From positions 1 through 53,544 of the IMG/VR virus record IMGVR_UViG_3300028025_005543: a DNA stretch of 53,544 bases. One strand, 5' to 3'. The notes under the pieces are model-generated. The model saw only the letters and a program-made list of their open reading frames with translations, was not told the DNA's origin and ran no database searches. Source of the stretch: a virus. The position numbers and the translations under genes are program-made. Shown piece by piece: positions 15,961 through 22,470 of this stretch; position 1 is the first letter of the stretch; each line of letters starts with the position of its first letter.

Positions 15961-16752
15961 CTACAGGGTTGTGGTGATGACATTCCCATTTCGCTGGTCT
16001 GGTGGTGGTAGTTCCTTTACCACTAGGGCTCTCTGTAGCCATCTATCAGTTCCATCGTATCTTGGCTGGAAAGGTGCTCTCCCATGTACACAAGTGTGGT
16101 TGTTGATAACCAAGATGTCTCCAGTCATGAGAGCAATCTTTCGTGTAGCAAGTTTGATTGCTTTGTCTAGATGCTCTAAAGCAAGTACTGCTTGTGGAGT
16201 TGTTCCCTTCATCAGGGTTTTGTCGTAAATAAGCGAATTTCCATTGAGGACAGAAGTAGTGATTGTCCTATCTGGTTGTTCGTCATTTTGGAAGGAGATG
16301 TCTAGGGAGGTAGTGAAGATTTTCTCTCTAAGAATTTCTTTGATGCCGCCGCTGAGATTTCTTAAAATATTGGAAATCGTTGCAATCGTGGTAAAAGCAT
16401 CTGGGTCGCCCCTTAGACACATCAGCAAAACATAGTCAGGTCGATAAGGATGGAAAGCAGTCTCAGTATGGAGTTCTAATTGTGCTTTAGAAGACGTGGA
16501 AATCTGTTGGTATTCAGTCTTATGGTTAGGCACAAGATTCTGAATCATCATTCCGTTTTGTTCCTGCTTGTAGCCAATTAAATGTCCAAATAGCGCCGCT
16601 TTTTCTCGGAGAATATTTGTTTCAGGCAGAATGACATTCTGTGGCGTGAGTGGAGTTGGTGGCACGTCATCACCGGTGAATTGGTAGGGGTACAACTCAT
16701 ACTCAAACACGTGGAATTGATTTAGATTTAACTGAGGGGCTCTGAATATCAT
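15961..16752 (-). CDS. Fe(II)/2-oxoglutarate-dependent oxygenase (clavaminate synthase/TauD-like)
   Basis: The 263-residue protein has the double-stranded beta-helix oxygenase signature: HTE (His95, Glu97) within LELHTETAFHPYRPDYV, and a second iron-binding His223 in GDILVINNHTCVHGRAPF, followed by RWLQR, whose arginine would bind 2-oxoglutarate. The LHTE-FHPYRPD form resembles clavaminate synthase-like and amino-acid hydroxylases, so the substrate may be an amino acid or amino-acid-like compound; this is not resolved by the sequence. It stands alone, with no biosynthetic neighbours, as an auxiliary metabolic gene. No ribosome binding site or -10 layout is clear before the ATG. Confidence 0.85.
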   Translation of the reverse strand: MIFRAPQLNLNQFHVFEYELYPYQFTGDDVPPTPLTPQNVILPETNILREKAALFGHLIGYKQEQNGMMIQNLVPNHKTEYQQISTSSKAQLELHTETAFHPYRPDYVLLMCLRGDPDAFTTIATISNILRNLSGGIKEILREKIFTTSLDISFQNDEQPDRTITTSVLNGNSLIYDKTLMKGTTPQAVLALEHLDKAIKLATRKIALMTGDILVINNHTCVHGRAPFQPRYDGTDRWLQRALVVKELPPPDQRNGNVITTTL

Positions 16753-16847
16753 AAAATCGTTTCTATTTCTGTTTAGATTTATCCATTATTAATAGATACT
16801 AGTCCCTCTTAGACCACGCTGACAGCAAAGGTAATACAAGGAATAAA

Positions 16848-16907
16848 ATGCAGGGAATCAACTGTCGCAATAGCTCGCCTCTCATGGGCGCAGGGAAATC
16901 TGCGAAG
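16848..16907 (+). CDS. Possible 19-residue mini-ORF or leader peptide
   Basis: ATG at 16848 follows AAGGAA with good spacing and opens a 19-codon frame, MQGINCRNSS then PLMGAGKSAK. The end resembles a P-loop (G-x-G-K-S) too short to function. It could be a regulatory leader peptide, a remnant of an ATPase gene, or chance. Confidence 0.25.
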
Positions 16908-16943
16908 TAAAACTATACTACATTTAATATTAAAAGCGATAAT

Positions 16944-16999
16944 TCCGTGCAGGGTCACAGCCCACGCTTAACGGAGTTACCGCATCCTCGACCAGGATG
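16944..16999 (+). ncRNA. Candidate structured 5' leader RNA of unknown class
   Basis: Three hairpins can form in a row. CGT/GGG pair with CCC/ACG around a TCACAG loop (about 16946-16966). TAAC pairs with GTTA around GGA (16969-16979); TCCGT at 16944 can alternatively pair with ACGGA at 16971. CATCCT pairs with AGGATG around CGACC (16983-16999). The alternative pairing and the position just before an 81-codon gene suggest a regulatory leader. I could not match it to a known riboswitch. Confidence 0.35.
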
Positions 17000-17016
17000 G
17001 GGATAAGGTAGCAGAG

Positions 17017-17262
17017 ATGAGCACAAACTTCAATTCCAGAGAACTCTATCCATTGGTAGTTCGTCAGTCTCGGTATTCAGGCGTGTACGAGGGCGGCGAA
17101 TGGATTGCTATCCCAAATTACGATGAGTCGGATGAAGCATTGGCTGATTATTTACATGGAGATGATGAGTACTTTTACATTTGGGCAGAACAGACAACAT
17201 TTGGTGCTGGTTCAACGCCATCTTCGGCTCTTGCTGACCTCTATGAGAAGTTGAACTACTAA
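17017..17262 (+). CDS. Hypothetical 81-residue acidic protein
   Basis: The sequence (SRYSGVYEGGEWIAIPNYDES, then DYLHGDDEYFYIWAEQ) is acidic and aromatic-rich and looks like a small globular domain with a C-terminal helix (SALADLYEKLNY). I do not recognise it. It follows the candidate structured leader, and AAGG about ten bases upstream of the ATG acts as ribosome binding site. Confidence 0.7.
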   Translation: MSTNFNSRELYPLVVRQSRYSGVYEGGEWIAIPNYDESDEALADYLHGDDEYFYIWAEQTTFGAGSTPSSALADLYEKLNY

Positions 17263-17349
17263 TCTCAATACACGATTAGATATATCTATTTTAGAGATAC
17301 TTATGATTGTTGTATCTCATTGTTAGATTGCGATGTCATACTCATTGCC

Positions 17350-17508
17350 ATGGAATTCATCTTATTTTTCGTAATTGCACTTGGCATCATTGGTTCACTT
17401 CATGCATTTGTCATGAGGTCTGTGGAGAGCTTTGAGGGTTATGGTTCACAGAACACTCGTCAAGAGTGGCGTGAATTTGAGCGCCTCAAGAACGGCGCCC
17501 GTTTCTAA
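17350..17508 (+). CDS. Small single-helix membrane protein
   Basis: From the ATG at 17350 the 52-residue protein has one membrane helix (residues about 2-21, EFILFFVIALGIIGSLHAFV) and a polar, charged tail. A longer frame from a TTG at 17320 is less likely. A CATACT hexamer seven bases before the ATG fits, weakly, the leaderless layout. It ends tail-to-tail against the small minus-strand membrane gene at 17509. Confidence 0.6.
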   Translation: MEFILFFVIALGIIGSLHAFVMRSVESFEGYGSQNTRQEWREFERLKNGARF

Positions 17509-17652
17509 TTATTCCCACATATCCTTATTGGGTGGCTGAATATCTTTTCGTATTTTAATTAGGCGAGATATTCCAGCTGCAGTAACCAATGGAAGCAGTA
17601 AGAAAAACGTGATTAATTTAACCGTTTCTTCAGTACGAGATTCGTTGCTCAT
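17509..17652 (-). CDS. Small 47-residue membrane protein
   Basis: This frame of 47 codons (MSNESRTEETVKLITFFLLL and onward) has one membrane helix at about residues 11-28 and a basic then polar C-terminus (SRLIKIRKDIQPPNKDMWE). AGGGAAG seven bases before the ATG is a strong ribosome binding site, which makes this a credible gene despite its size. It abuts the stop of the convergent gene at 17508. Its role is unknown; it may belong with the membrane proteins at 18.3-19.2 kb. Confidence 0.65.
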   Translation of the reverse strand: MSNESRTEETVKLITFFLLLPLVTAAGISRLIKIRKDIQPPNKDMWE

Positions 17653-17689
17653 TTTGCTTCCCTAAATGATTTGTGCATGAATAATGGTA

Positions 17690-18328
17690 TCACCGAACCC
17701 ATATACCCAACCTCTCTGACTCAGTGCCTTCATCACTAATAAACCTGTAACCATCTCTAATTAAATGGGTGTACTGGAAGTTGATGTCAAAATGCTCTGG
17801 GTGTTCGTCCTTCCAAACTGGAATCATTGATGAGTTCCCATGGGAGAAATCAGCATTGCCACGAAGGTGGATTTCGATGAGCTTCCCATCAATGAATTCA
17901 CAGTTTATCTTGCTATATCTAAGCGGAATAAACCCTAGGAACTGTGGCAATGGATATGTCTTTTCGGTCTTTTCCCAATAGGTGAACCTACTGTATGGGT
18001 GTTGCTTGTGTTTTGTGCCAACCACTGAAAGAATCGGTTCATATTTGACGTAATCAATGCTTAGATGCTCACCAGTAAATATCTCACACCAGAATTCACT
18101 TGGATGGAGATGCAGGGTTTCGTGTTCAATGTATTCCACCCGTGCTTTTTCGCCCATCCCCTCAATATTGATAATTGGTCTAACAAAATAATTGCCCGGT
18201 TTTGGCACTGGTATTCCACGCGGCCCACACAGATGACCTGATTTTTTAGCGATGATTAATTTATCAAAAATCCAGAGGTCATCTAATGCACAGTTTTGCC
18301 ATGCAATCATTTCTGGAGATAAATCCAT
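17690..18328 (-). CDS. Conserved phage hypothetical protein, 212 residues
   Basis: The protein begins MDLSPEMIAWQNCALDDLWIF and has segments that look familiar from marine phage genomes: KSGHLCGPRGIPVPKPGNYFVRP, NIEGMGEKARVEYI, and LHPSEFWCEIFTGEHLSIDYV. The layout faintly suggests an ATP-grasp or carbohydrate-active fold, but I see no decisive catalytic motif and give no function. It lies three bases after the membrane protein gene at 18332 and is probably cotranscribed with the lysis-like cluster. Confidence 0.75.
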   Translation of the reverse strand: MDLSPEMIAWQNCALDDLWIFDKLIIAKKSGHLCGPRGIPVPKPGNYFVRPIINIEGMGEKARVEYIEHETLHLHPSEFWCEIFTGEHLSIDYVKYEPILSVVGTKHKQHPYSRFTYWEKTEKTYPLPQFLGFIPLRYSKINCEFIDGKLIEIHLRGNADFSHGNSSMIPVWKDEHPEHFDINFQYTHLIRDGYRFISDEGTESERLGIWVR

Positions 18329-18331
18329 TAT

Positions 18332-18613
18332 TTACTCTTCGCTGTCTGGAATTCCGTTCCCGTTTTTGTCTTCTGCATTGCGACCAGTTGAAATCATCAA
18401 ACCAGCGAGTGTTCCAGTAATAAATGTTGCAACTGAAGAGAGAACACTAAAGAACATCTTGTCGTTTTCTGCCTGAGCTCCAATTGGCTGTGTTACGAAT
18501 ACAAGTGCATATAGAACTCCAACTGTGGTAAGTGTTAGAACTCCTGCGAGTACACATCCAACAACGAACTTGAGTCGTGCGTCTAGGTCTTGTGGTGTAA
18601 GGCGATTTTTCAT
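18332..18613 (-). CDS. Two-helix membrane protein with Asp-rich tail
   Basis: From the ATG at 18613 the 93-residue protein has two membrane helices (about residues 15-40, FVVGCVLAGVLTLTTVGVLYALVFV, and 54-73, FFSVLSSVATFITGTLAGLM) and a tail EDKNGNGIPDSEE resembling a calcium-binding loop. The longer frame to 18739 overlaps the lipoprotein gene, while the ATG at 18613 overlaps its stop as ATGA. Two helices next to a lipoprotein and a holin-like protein suggest a lysis role (holin or spanin partner); this is inference from context. Confidence 0.7.
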   Translation of the reverse strand: MKNRLTPQDLDARLKFVVGCVLAGVLTLTTVGVLYALVFVTQPIGAQAENDKMFFSVLSSVATFITGTLAGLMISTGRNAEDKNGNGIPDSEE

Positions 18614-18846
18614 GGCGCGACCGTCTCCTCTACTGGAACTATTTCTATTGTTGTTTCTGTTGGATTGAAACCGAGCAAAGCTTCCGTGCAGTTTCCATCT
18701 ACCATGCATGTTGGGGGGTTGCATTCTTTTGTCTCCCAATTTTCAGGGTCTTGGCATGAATATCTGTAGTGGCCGTCATAACCACAGGCTGAAACTACAA
18801 TCAGCATGAATGGAAGCAGTTTGATTAATCGTGTTGACTTGTACAT
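18610..18846 (-). CDS. Small lipoprotein (possible spanin component)
   Basis: From the ATG at 18846 the protein has a lipoprotein signal: basic n-region MYKSTRLIK, hydrophobic core LLPFMLIVV and lipobox VSAC, leaving an N-terminal lipidated Cys at about residue 21. The mature part has paired cysteines (YSCQDPENW, KECNPPTCMVDGNC) and a Thr/Glu-rich tail. Similar CGYDG-x-YRYxCQDPxNW lipoproteins occur, to my memory, in other phages. The setting between membrane proteins suggests a spanin-like role. The longer frame to 18891 would mask the signal peptide. Confidence 0.75.
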   Translation of the reverse strand: MYKSTRLIKLLPFMLIVVSACGYDGHYRYSCQDPENWETKECNPPTCMVDGNCTEALLGFNPTETTIEIVPVEETVAP

Positions 18847-18950
18847 GCACTGTAACCCATTAATTCGTTGCAAGTACAACCGTTCAAGCATGAAGTTTCA
18901 CATTCGCAGTACAAGCATTTGCACTCAGACTTTTCGTGATTTTGATGCAT
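18825..18950 (-). CDS. Cysteine-rich 41-residue microprotein
   Basis: The ATG at 18950 overlaps the stop of the holin-like gene (TAATG). AGG six bases upstream lies inside that gene's 3' end. The protein has eight cysteines in 41 residues (at about 10, 12, 15, 17, 21, 25, 27 and 36), for example ECKCLYCECE then CLNGCTC. This dense C-x-C/C-x2-C pattern is metallothionein-like or could form a small metal or disulfide cluster. Its 3' end overlaps the lipoprotein start by 22 bases. Function unknown. Confidence 0.6.
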   Translation of the reverse strand: MHQNHEKSECKCLYCECETSCLNGCTCNELMGYSACTSQHD

Positions 18951-19213
18951 TATTCGCCTGCTTTTTGTGCTGGTGCTTTCTTGTCAACCTTGTTGAAGAC
19001 TTCATTGATTTCCGAAGAGGACAATTTCCCATCTTCAAGAAATGCGCGCGAGAGTCCTTCGACTACGACTGCAACCCCTGCAATTCCAGCCATGAAGACA
19101 GCCTTGAGTACTGGAACGCCAGCAATAGTTCCTGCACCGATAACACCGAGGCCAGATGCGGCAAAAGTAGCCAGAATTCTAAGGAGTACATTTACAAACA
19201 AATCTTTTTTCAT
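18950..19213 (-). CDS. Holin-like membrane protein
   Basis: The 87-residue protein has two hydrophobic segments (about residues 8-30, NVLLRILATFAASGLGVIGAG, and 34-54, PVLKAVFMAGIAGVAVVVEGL) and a charged C-terminus (FLEDGKLSSSEINEVFNKVDKK). Two helices followed by an acidic DGKL-x-S/T-x-x-EI tail resembles holins of actinobacterial phages. A GATAAT hexamer six bases before the ATG fits a leaderless promoter at the head of the cluster 19213-17690. Holin activity is inferred. Confidence 0.65.
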   Translation of the reverse strand: MKKDLFVNVLLRILATFAASGLGVIGAGTIAGVPVLKAVFMAGIAGVAVVVEGLSRAFLEDGKLSSSEINEVFNKVDKKAPAQKAGE

Positions 19214-19219
19214 ATGAAT

Positions 19220-19225
19220 ATTATC
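19220..19225 (-). promoter_or_regulatory. -10 element of a leaderless promoter (GATAAT)
   Basis: On the minus strand GATAAT is followed by ATTCAT and the ATG at 19213. The identical hexamer and spacing recur before the thermonuclease gene at 25856. Both lie just downstream of a terminator. Confidence 0.55.
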
Positions 19226-19235
19226 TCATAAAATT

Positions 19236-19271
19236 AAAAGCCGCCAGCGAACTTAATCACTGGCGGCTTTT
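19236..19271 (-). terminator. Rho-independent terminator after the decoration-like gene
   Basis: A perfect 12-bp stem (19236-19247 with 19260-19271) encloses a 12-base loop, with T-rich sequence following on the minus strand. The symmetrical A/T flanks would let it work in both directions. Confidence 0.85.
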
Positions 19272-19292
19272 ATAATCCGAGGAGGGATTTAG

Positions 19293-19721
19293 TTAGGCTT
19301 GTACGCCACCTGGGTGGGTGCCACGGAGAGTTGCAATGTCGTAAACATTGTCACCCGAGTCAGCTGGAACCATGTCGTAGGTTACGAGCACGGAGAGGTT
19401 TGCACCTGCAACTGAAGAGCCAACTTGGTCAACATCGACCGAGATGACATCGCCTGCTGCGAAGGTGCCTGCTTCAACATCTCCACTGTTGTCAGAGAAG
19501 CCGCTGATTGCAATCGAAGGGCGATTTGCTTGGGTTGTGAACACTGTCGTACCAGCAACATTTACGTCGCAGACGAGAGCAGCACCAGTTGGTGCAGTTG
19601 TTACAGCCGTTGTAATTGAACGAATGGTTCCAGCATGTGGCATGCGAACTGCAGCCTTGCTGGTTGTTGCGATAGTTCCGGTTACTGAAAGAACGATTGA
19701 GGCTGGTGCCGATTGTGCCAT
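19293..19721 (-). CDS. Head decoration-like protein
   Basis: The 142-residue protein is beta-rich, Ala/Thr/Val-rich and nearly free of charged clusters: MPHAGTIRSITTAVTTAPTGAA, VCDVNVAGTTVF, ISVDVDQVGSSVAGANLSVLV. The pattern (TIxSI-TAPTGAAL-DVNxxGTTVF-GDxISVDVDQVGS) recalls beta-sandwich proteins that decorate phage heads or fibres; I rely on pattern memory. A strong AAAGGAGAA site four bases before the ATG and its own terminator suggest high expression, as expected for a virion protein. It could instead be a tail or fibre component. Confidence 0.7.
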   Translation of the reverse strand: MAQSAPASIVLSVTGTIATTSKAAVRMPHAGTIRSITTAVTTAPTGAALVCDVNVAGTTVFTTQANRPSIAISGFSDNSGDVEAGTFAAGDVISVDVDQVGSSVAGANLSVLVTYDMVPADSGDNVYDIATLRGTHPGGVQA

Positions 19722-19789
19722 TTAATTCTCCTTTAAAGAATGTTTAGATAGCCAATAATAGCAGACGATTATTTACCGTATTGGAATAT

Positions 19790-20242
19790 CTAGGGCTTCC
19801 TACCCTCTTCCGACTCCATTTTGTAGATTTCATCAGCAATTTTCTTGGAATAGCGCTTTCTGAGATTCCAGATTTTTTGGTTCATCTCGAACATTGCCTC
19901 AGTTTGGCGGGCTTTACGCATTACATCGCTTGAGAATGTGCCGTACTTGTTGAAAAGGTGATTATCAATATCTGAGGCTTCAATCAGGATGTCGGAAACC
20001 CAGTTTGCACGGTTATCAATGGCAATAAGCATCTCGCACATGCCCTCATACCCAAAGTCGTTATAGGCACGGCTCACGCTCATCTGGCAGAAGTTTTTCC
20101 GGTACGTGGTTTCTGCATCAGATGCAGTGGCAATGAATTCTGCAATAAAATTCGTCAAACCCTCGCGTGTTACCTCGTGGATTTCTGGTGAGTCTTCCTC
20201 CCACTCATCGCCCATTTCTCCATCTGGATTAAAGTCGCTCAT
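19790..20242 (-). CDS. Hypothetical helical protein, 150 residues
   Basis: After an acidic N-terminus (DGEMGDEWEEDSPEIHEV) the protein is almost wholly helical (LTNFIAEFIATASDAETTYRKNF, ANWVSDILIEASDIDNHLF, and a basic RKRYSKKIADEIYKMESEE). I do not recognise it. GGAG seven bases before the ATG is a clear ribosome binding site. It sits between the decoration-like and DUF932 genes on the minus strand. Confidence 0.75.
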   Translation of the reverse strand: MSDFNPDGEMGDEWEEDSPEIHEVTREGLTNFIAEFIATASDAETTYRKNFCQMSVSRAYNDFGYEGMCEMLIAIDNRANWVSDILIEASDIDNHLFNKYGTFSSDVMRKARQTEAMFEMNQKIWNLRKRYSKKIADEIYKMESEEGRKP

Positions 20243-20293
20243 GAGAGTCTCCGTTCGATTTTGTTCACTTGTTAATCATCTCACGATTCGTGT

Positions 20294-21316
20294 TTAGGCC
20301 ATTGAAAGGATGAGTTCCTGGGCGGCTGTCTTTTTCTTATTAACCCAAGAATATGTGTTCATTGAGGCAATGGCTCTTTCGTCTTTTGTTGCCTCTCTGT
20401 AGTGGTCAAGATACTCAGCAATCGTGTTGTACATTGCCCAACCATTTTGACCAACGCCACCAGCATTTGTCTTCTTTGGGTAGAGGACCTTCATCGCTTC
20501 AAGAATCAGTTCTCGATTTTTGCGTTGAGTTTTACTCTCTGTTTTTGCTTGAGTGAACAGGGTGTTGACAATATGGTCAAACTTTGCTGATGACCTATCA
20601 ATTGGAATTTGCATCATTTTTTCTGCTGTTTGGGTGAACAGATGCGACCAAGACTTTGACAGTCTCAAGACCTCTTGTGCATCACTCACAATGAAGTCAG
20701 CATTTTTTGTGTGACGTGCCGTAACCTTCATTGATGCATCTTGAATTGCTGTGAAAACAGTGTTTTTACATACAGCACGAATTGGTGTGTTTGCAAATGT
20801 GATTGGTGTCTTCCCATCATGACCATTGCGGACAACGATGTATCTATCAATTCTGTCGTTGATTCCATTTGGGTCAACATAAACAGCACCGAGGTCTAGT
20901 GTTGCGAAAAACTCACGACCTTCATCCAGAACTCCACATGTATCTACAAGTGCATCGCCCTTTGATGCCCCAACAACAGCGAGAGCCCTTTCAAGAACCT
21001 CTCTGTTTTGTTGAACTACATATCGTGTTCCAACTGTTGACAATGCGTTGAAAGTGCCATCACCATTTACACGAATTGTTGCACGAGAATCCTTGACGAT
21101 AATTGGTGTTCCGTCTGGATTTAATACGAAGTTTCCTTCAGCATCTACAACTGCAACACCGGCTGTAACCACATCAAAGTCTGCATGGGCAGCACGAAGC
21201 ATGTCTGGAATTGTCTGTAAACCCTTTACTGGGGTTCCCAGTTTGTGCCAAGGAATTGAATGGTCGGCATAGGCCATCCTCGCCTGCATATTTGTGATTT
21301 CAATTCCATGTGCCAT
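20294..21316 (-). CDS. DUF932 (phage/plasmid-like) protein
   Basis: From the ATG at 21316 the 340-residue protein begins MAHGIEITNMQARMAYADHSIPWHKLG and continues with VGTRYVVQQNREVLERALAVVG, YIVVRNGHDGKTPITFANTPIRAVCKNT and WAMYNTIAEYLDHYR. These match the DUF932/TIGR03299 family, common in phages and plasmids of Actinobacteria and other bacteria, with no proven function. A frame extension to ATG 21334 would abut the divergent gene; the 21316 start has TATCCT six bases upstream, matching the leaderless layout. The -10 elements of the two divergent genes overlap in a CCTATAGG palindrome. Confidence 0.85.
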   Translation of the reverse strand: MAHGIEITNMQARMAYADHSIPWHKLGTPVKGLQTIPDMLRAAHADFDVVTAGVAVVDAEGNFVLNPDGTPIIVKDSRATIRVNGDGTFNALSTVGTRYVVQQNREVLERALAVVGASKGDALVDTCGVLDEGREFFATLDLGAVYVDPNGINDRIDRYIVVRNGHDGKTPITFANTPIRAVCKNTVFTAIQDASMKVTARHTKNADFIVSDAQEVLRLSKSWSHLFTQTAEKMMQIPIDRSSAKFDHIVNTLFTQAKTESKTQRKNRELILEAMKVLYPKKTNAGGVGQNGWAMYNTIAEYLDHYREATKDERAIASMNTYSWVNKKKTAAQELILSMA

Positions 21317-21334
21317 GCCTATAGGATAGTGCAT
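21317..21334. promoter_or_regulatory. Overlapping divergent leaderless promoters
   Basis: TATCCT on the minus strand (21323-21328) lies six bases before ATG 21316. TAGGAT on the plus strand (21322-21327) lies seven bases before ATG 21335. The two -10 elements share a CCTATAGG palindrome, so the two genes can hardly be transcribed at the same moment. Confidence 0.5.
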
Positions 21335-21799
21335 ATGGGACGTCTATCTGATTTTGATATTGAATCTTTAGGAAAAACATTTGACTTTGAAAAGGATTTA
21401 GCATTTGGTCAAAATGGTGAAAAATCCATTATTGAATTTGCTAAAGCAATTGGCTCTGGTGCTGTTGAGGTAAAGACCGACAGGTATAAAAACGGCAAAA
21501 TGGTTGTTGAAACTCATCAAAGTCCCGGCAATCGAAAAGGAACTGATGGAAAAAACATTTGGGTTCCTTCAGGACTGAACGTAACGAAAGCTGAATGGTG
21601 GGTTTACATCTATTCAGTTGACCAATCGTTTGTGATGTTCAAGGTTGACCGACTAAAGAGATATTTGCGAGCTCATCCAGAGATGTACAACAGCAATACA
21701 AAGCGAGTTATGGCACCAAACTCAGACAATCCAGCACTCGCTTGGATTATTGAGAAAAATGATGTCATCAACATGATTAGTTCTGCTCAATACGATTAA
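21335..21799 (+). CDS. Putative PD-(D/E)XK-like nuclease
   Basis: The 154-residue protein has the core IGSGAVEVKTDRYKNGKMVVETHQ, in which EVKTDR then VVET resembles the E-x-K core of PD-(D/E)XK nucleases. WWVYIYSVDQSFVMFKVDRLKRYL follows, similar to small phage nucleases or Holliday-junction resolvase-like folds. An upstream acidic residue (FEKDLAFGQNGEKSIIEFAK) could complete the site. Family assignment is by motif only. The start at 21335 follows the promoter noted above; the longer frame runs into the divergent gene. A terminator follows directly. Confidence 0.65.
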   Translation: MGRLSDFDIESLGKTFDFEKDLAFGQNGEKSIIEFAKAIGSGAVEVKTDRYKNGKMVVETHQSPGNRKGTDGKNIWVPSGLNVTKAEWWVYIYSVDQSFVMFKVDRLKRYLRAHPEMYNSNTKRVMAPNSDNPALAWIIEKNDVINMISSAQYD

Positions 21800-21837
21800 A
21801 ACCTTTATCCATAAGGGTTTTAAGAGTTATTTTTTTT
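21798..21837 (+). terminator. Rho-independent terminator after the putative nuclease gene
   Basis: A stem of about ten pairs (AAAACCTTTA-type arm at 21798 paired with its complement ending at 21821) overlaps the stop codon and is followed by a run of eight T at 21830-21837. Confidence 0.75.
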
Positions 21838-21848
21838 ATTAAAAAAGG

Positions 21849-21878
21849 TTGTTGTTGTGCTTTTTAACTGCGTATAGT
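21849..21878 (+). promoter_or_regulatory. Sigma-70-like promoter (TTGTTG, 18 nt, TATAGT)
   Basis: TTGTTG at 21849-21854 and TATAGT at 21873-21878 are 18 bases apart and 41 bases before the ATG at 21919. Unlike most promoters here it leaves a leader with a ribosome binding site. Confidence 0.55.
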
Positions 21879-21918
21879 AAATGTTAGTTAGAAATCATTA
21901 CTAAGAAAGGCAACCATC

Positions 21919-22134
21919 ATGTCGGATTACACCAAACTCAAAAAAGAAGGTCTCAAGCGCGGTCGTCCTCGTCTTCCAGAAAACGAACGACAGCAGCGTA
22001 AGCAACTTGTTTTGATGCGCGCAGAAGCACGTCGTCGGGCAATGCTTGTCATTTGCGACAGGCACTCCGAAGAACTCAAGAGTCAAGTTGAAATTGAATT
22101 GAAAGAATTGCTCAAGCAGAGCAAGAAGAAATAA
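21919..22134 (+). CDS. Small basic protein with AT-hook-like motif
   Basis: The 71-residue protein contains KRGRPRLPENERQQRK, in which GRPR is an AT-hook core able to insert into the minor groove of AT-rich DNA. The rest is a charged helix ending KQSKKK. AAAGG upstream of the ATG and a recognisable promoter suggest good expression. A nucleoid-like or host-DNA-binding role is an inference. It ends back-to-back with the Lys/Ala-rich gene at 22135. Confidence 0.7.
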   Translation: MSDYTKLKKEGLKRGRPRLPENERQQRKQLVLMRAEARRRAMLVICDRHSEELKSQVEIELKELLKQSKKK

Positions 22135-22386
22135 TTACTTCTTCTTTTTCTTGCCAAAGAGTCGTTTCCAGAACGGACTCTTCTTTGCAACAGCAACAGT
22201 GATGTTCACGCTTTCAGTGAGTTCATTTACGAACTTCTGAGCATCAACAAAATGCTTGTCAATGGCAGATGTGTCAATCAAGTCGTCCTTTTTTTCAGCT
22301 TTTGGAGCTGTCTTTTTAGGGGCGGCTTTTTTGGCTGGTGCCTTCTTTGCTGGAGCCTTCTTTACTGGTTTCTTGTTTGTTGTCAT
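22135..22386 (-). CDS. Lys/Ala/Pro-rich histone H1-like protein
   Basis: From the ATG at 22386 the protein begins MTTNKKPVKKAPAKKAPAKK, a histone H1/Hc1-like basic repeat. It continues with an amphipathic central region (DLIDTSAIDKHFVDAQKFVNEL) and ends FGKKKKK. Such tails bind nucleic acids nonspecifically, so a DNA-condensing or virion DNA-associated role is plausible but unproven. A TAAGAT hexamer eight bases upstream of the ATG loosely fits the leaderless layout. Two opposed DNA-binding-like genes (21919 and this one) meet tail-to-tail. Confidence 0.7.
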   Translation of the reverse strand: MTTNKKPVKKAPAKKAPAKKAAPKKTAPKAEKKDDLIDTSAIDKHFVDAQKFVNELTESVNITVAVAKKSPFWKRLFGKKKKK

Positions 22387-22470
22387 AGGTACGAATCTTA
22401 GCCACACTCAAATACGCTGTAGTGGAACTACATCCCCTGCAGGAAATCATTATCGTTTAGGCTTTCTTGA

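Larger units (their letters stand above)
16753..17016. other. Intergenic region with mini-ORF and structured leader
   Basis: This region lies between divergent genes. It holds a possible 19-codon frame at 16848-16907 and a compact structured segment at 16944-16999, both described separately. Downstream of the structure, AAGG about ten bases before the ATG at 17017 serves as its ribosome binding site. Confidence 0.4.

Noticed and set aside
16944-17016. Glutamine or downstream-peptide riboswitch
   Set aside because: One hairpin is reminiscent of this class, but the conserved ACGGAAGUAGG core is missing, so I report only a structured leader of unknown class.
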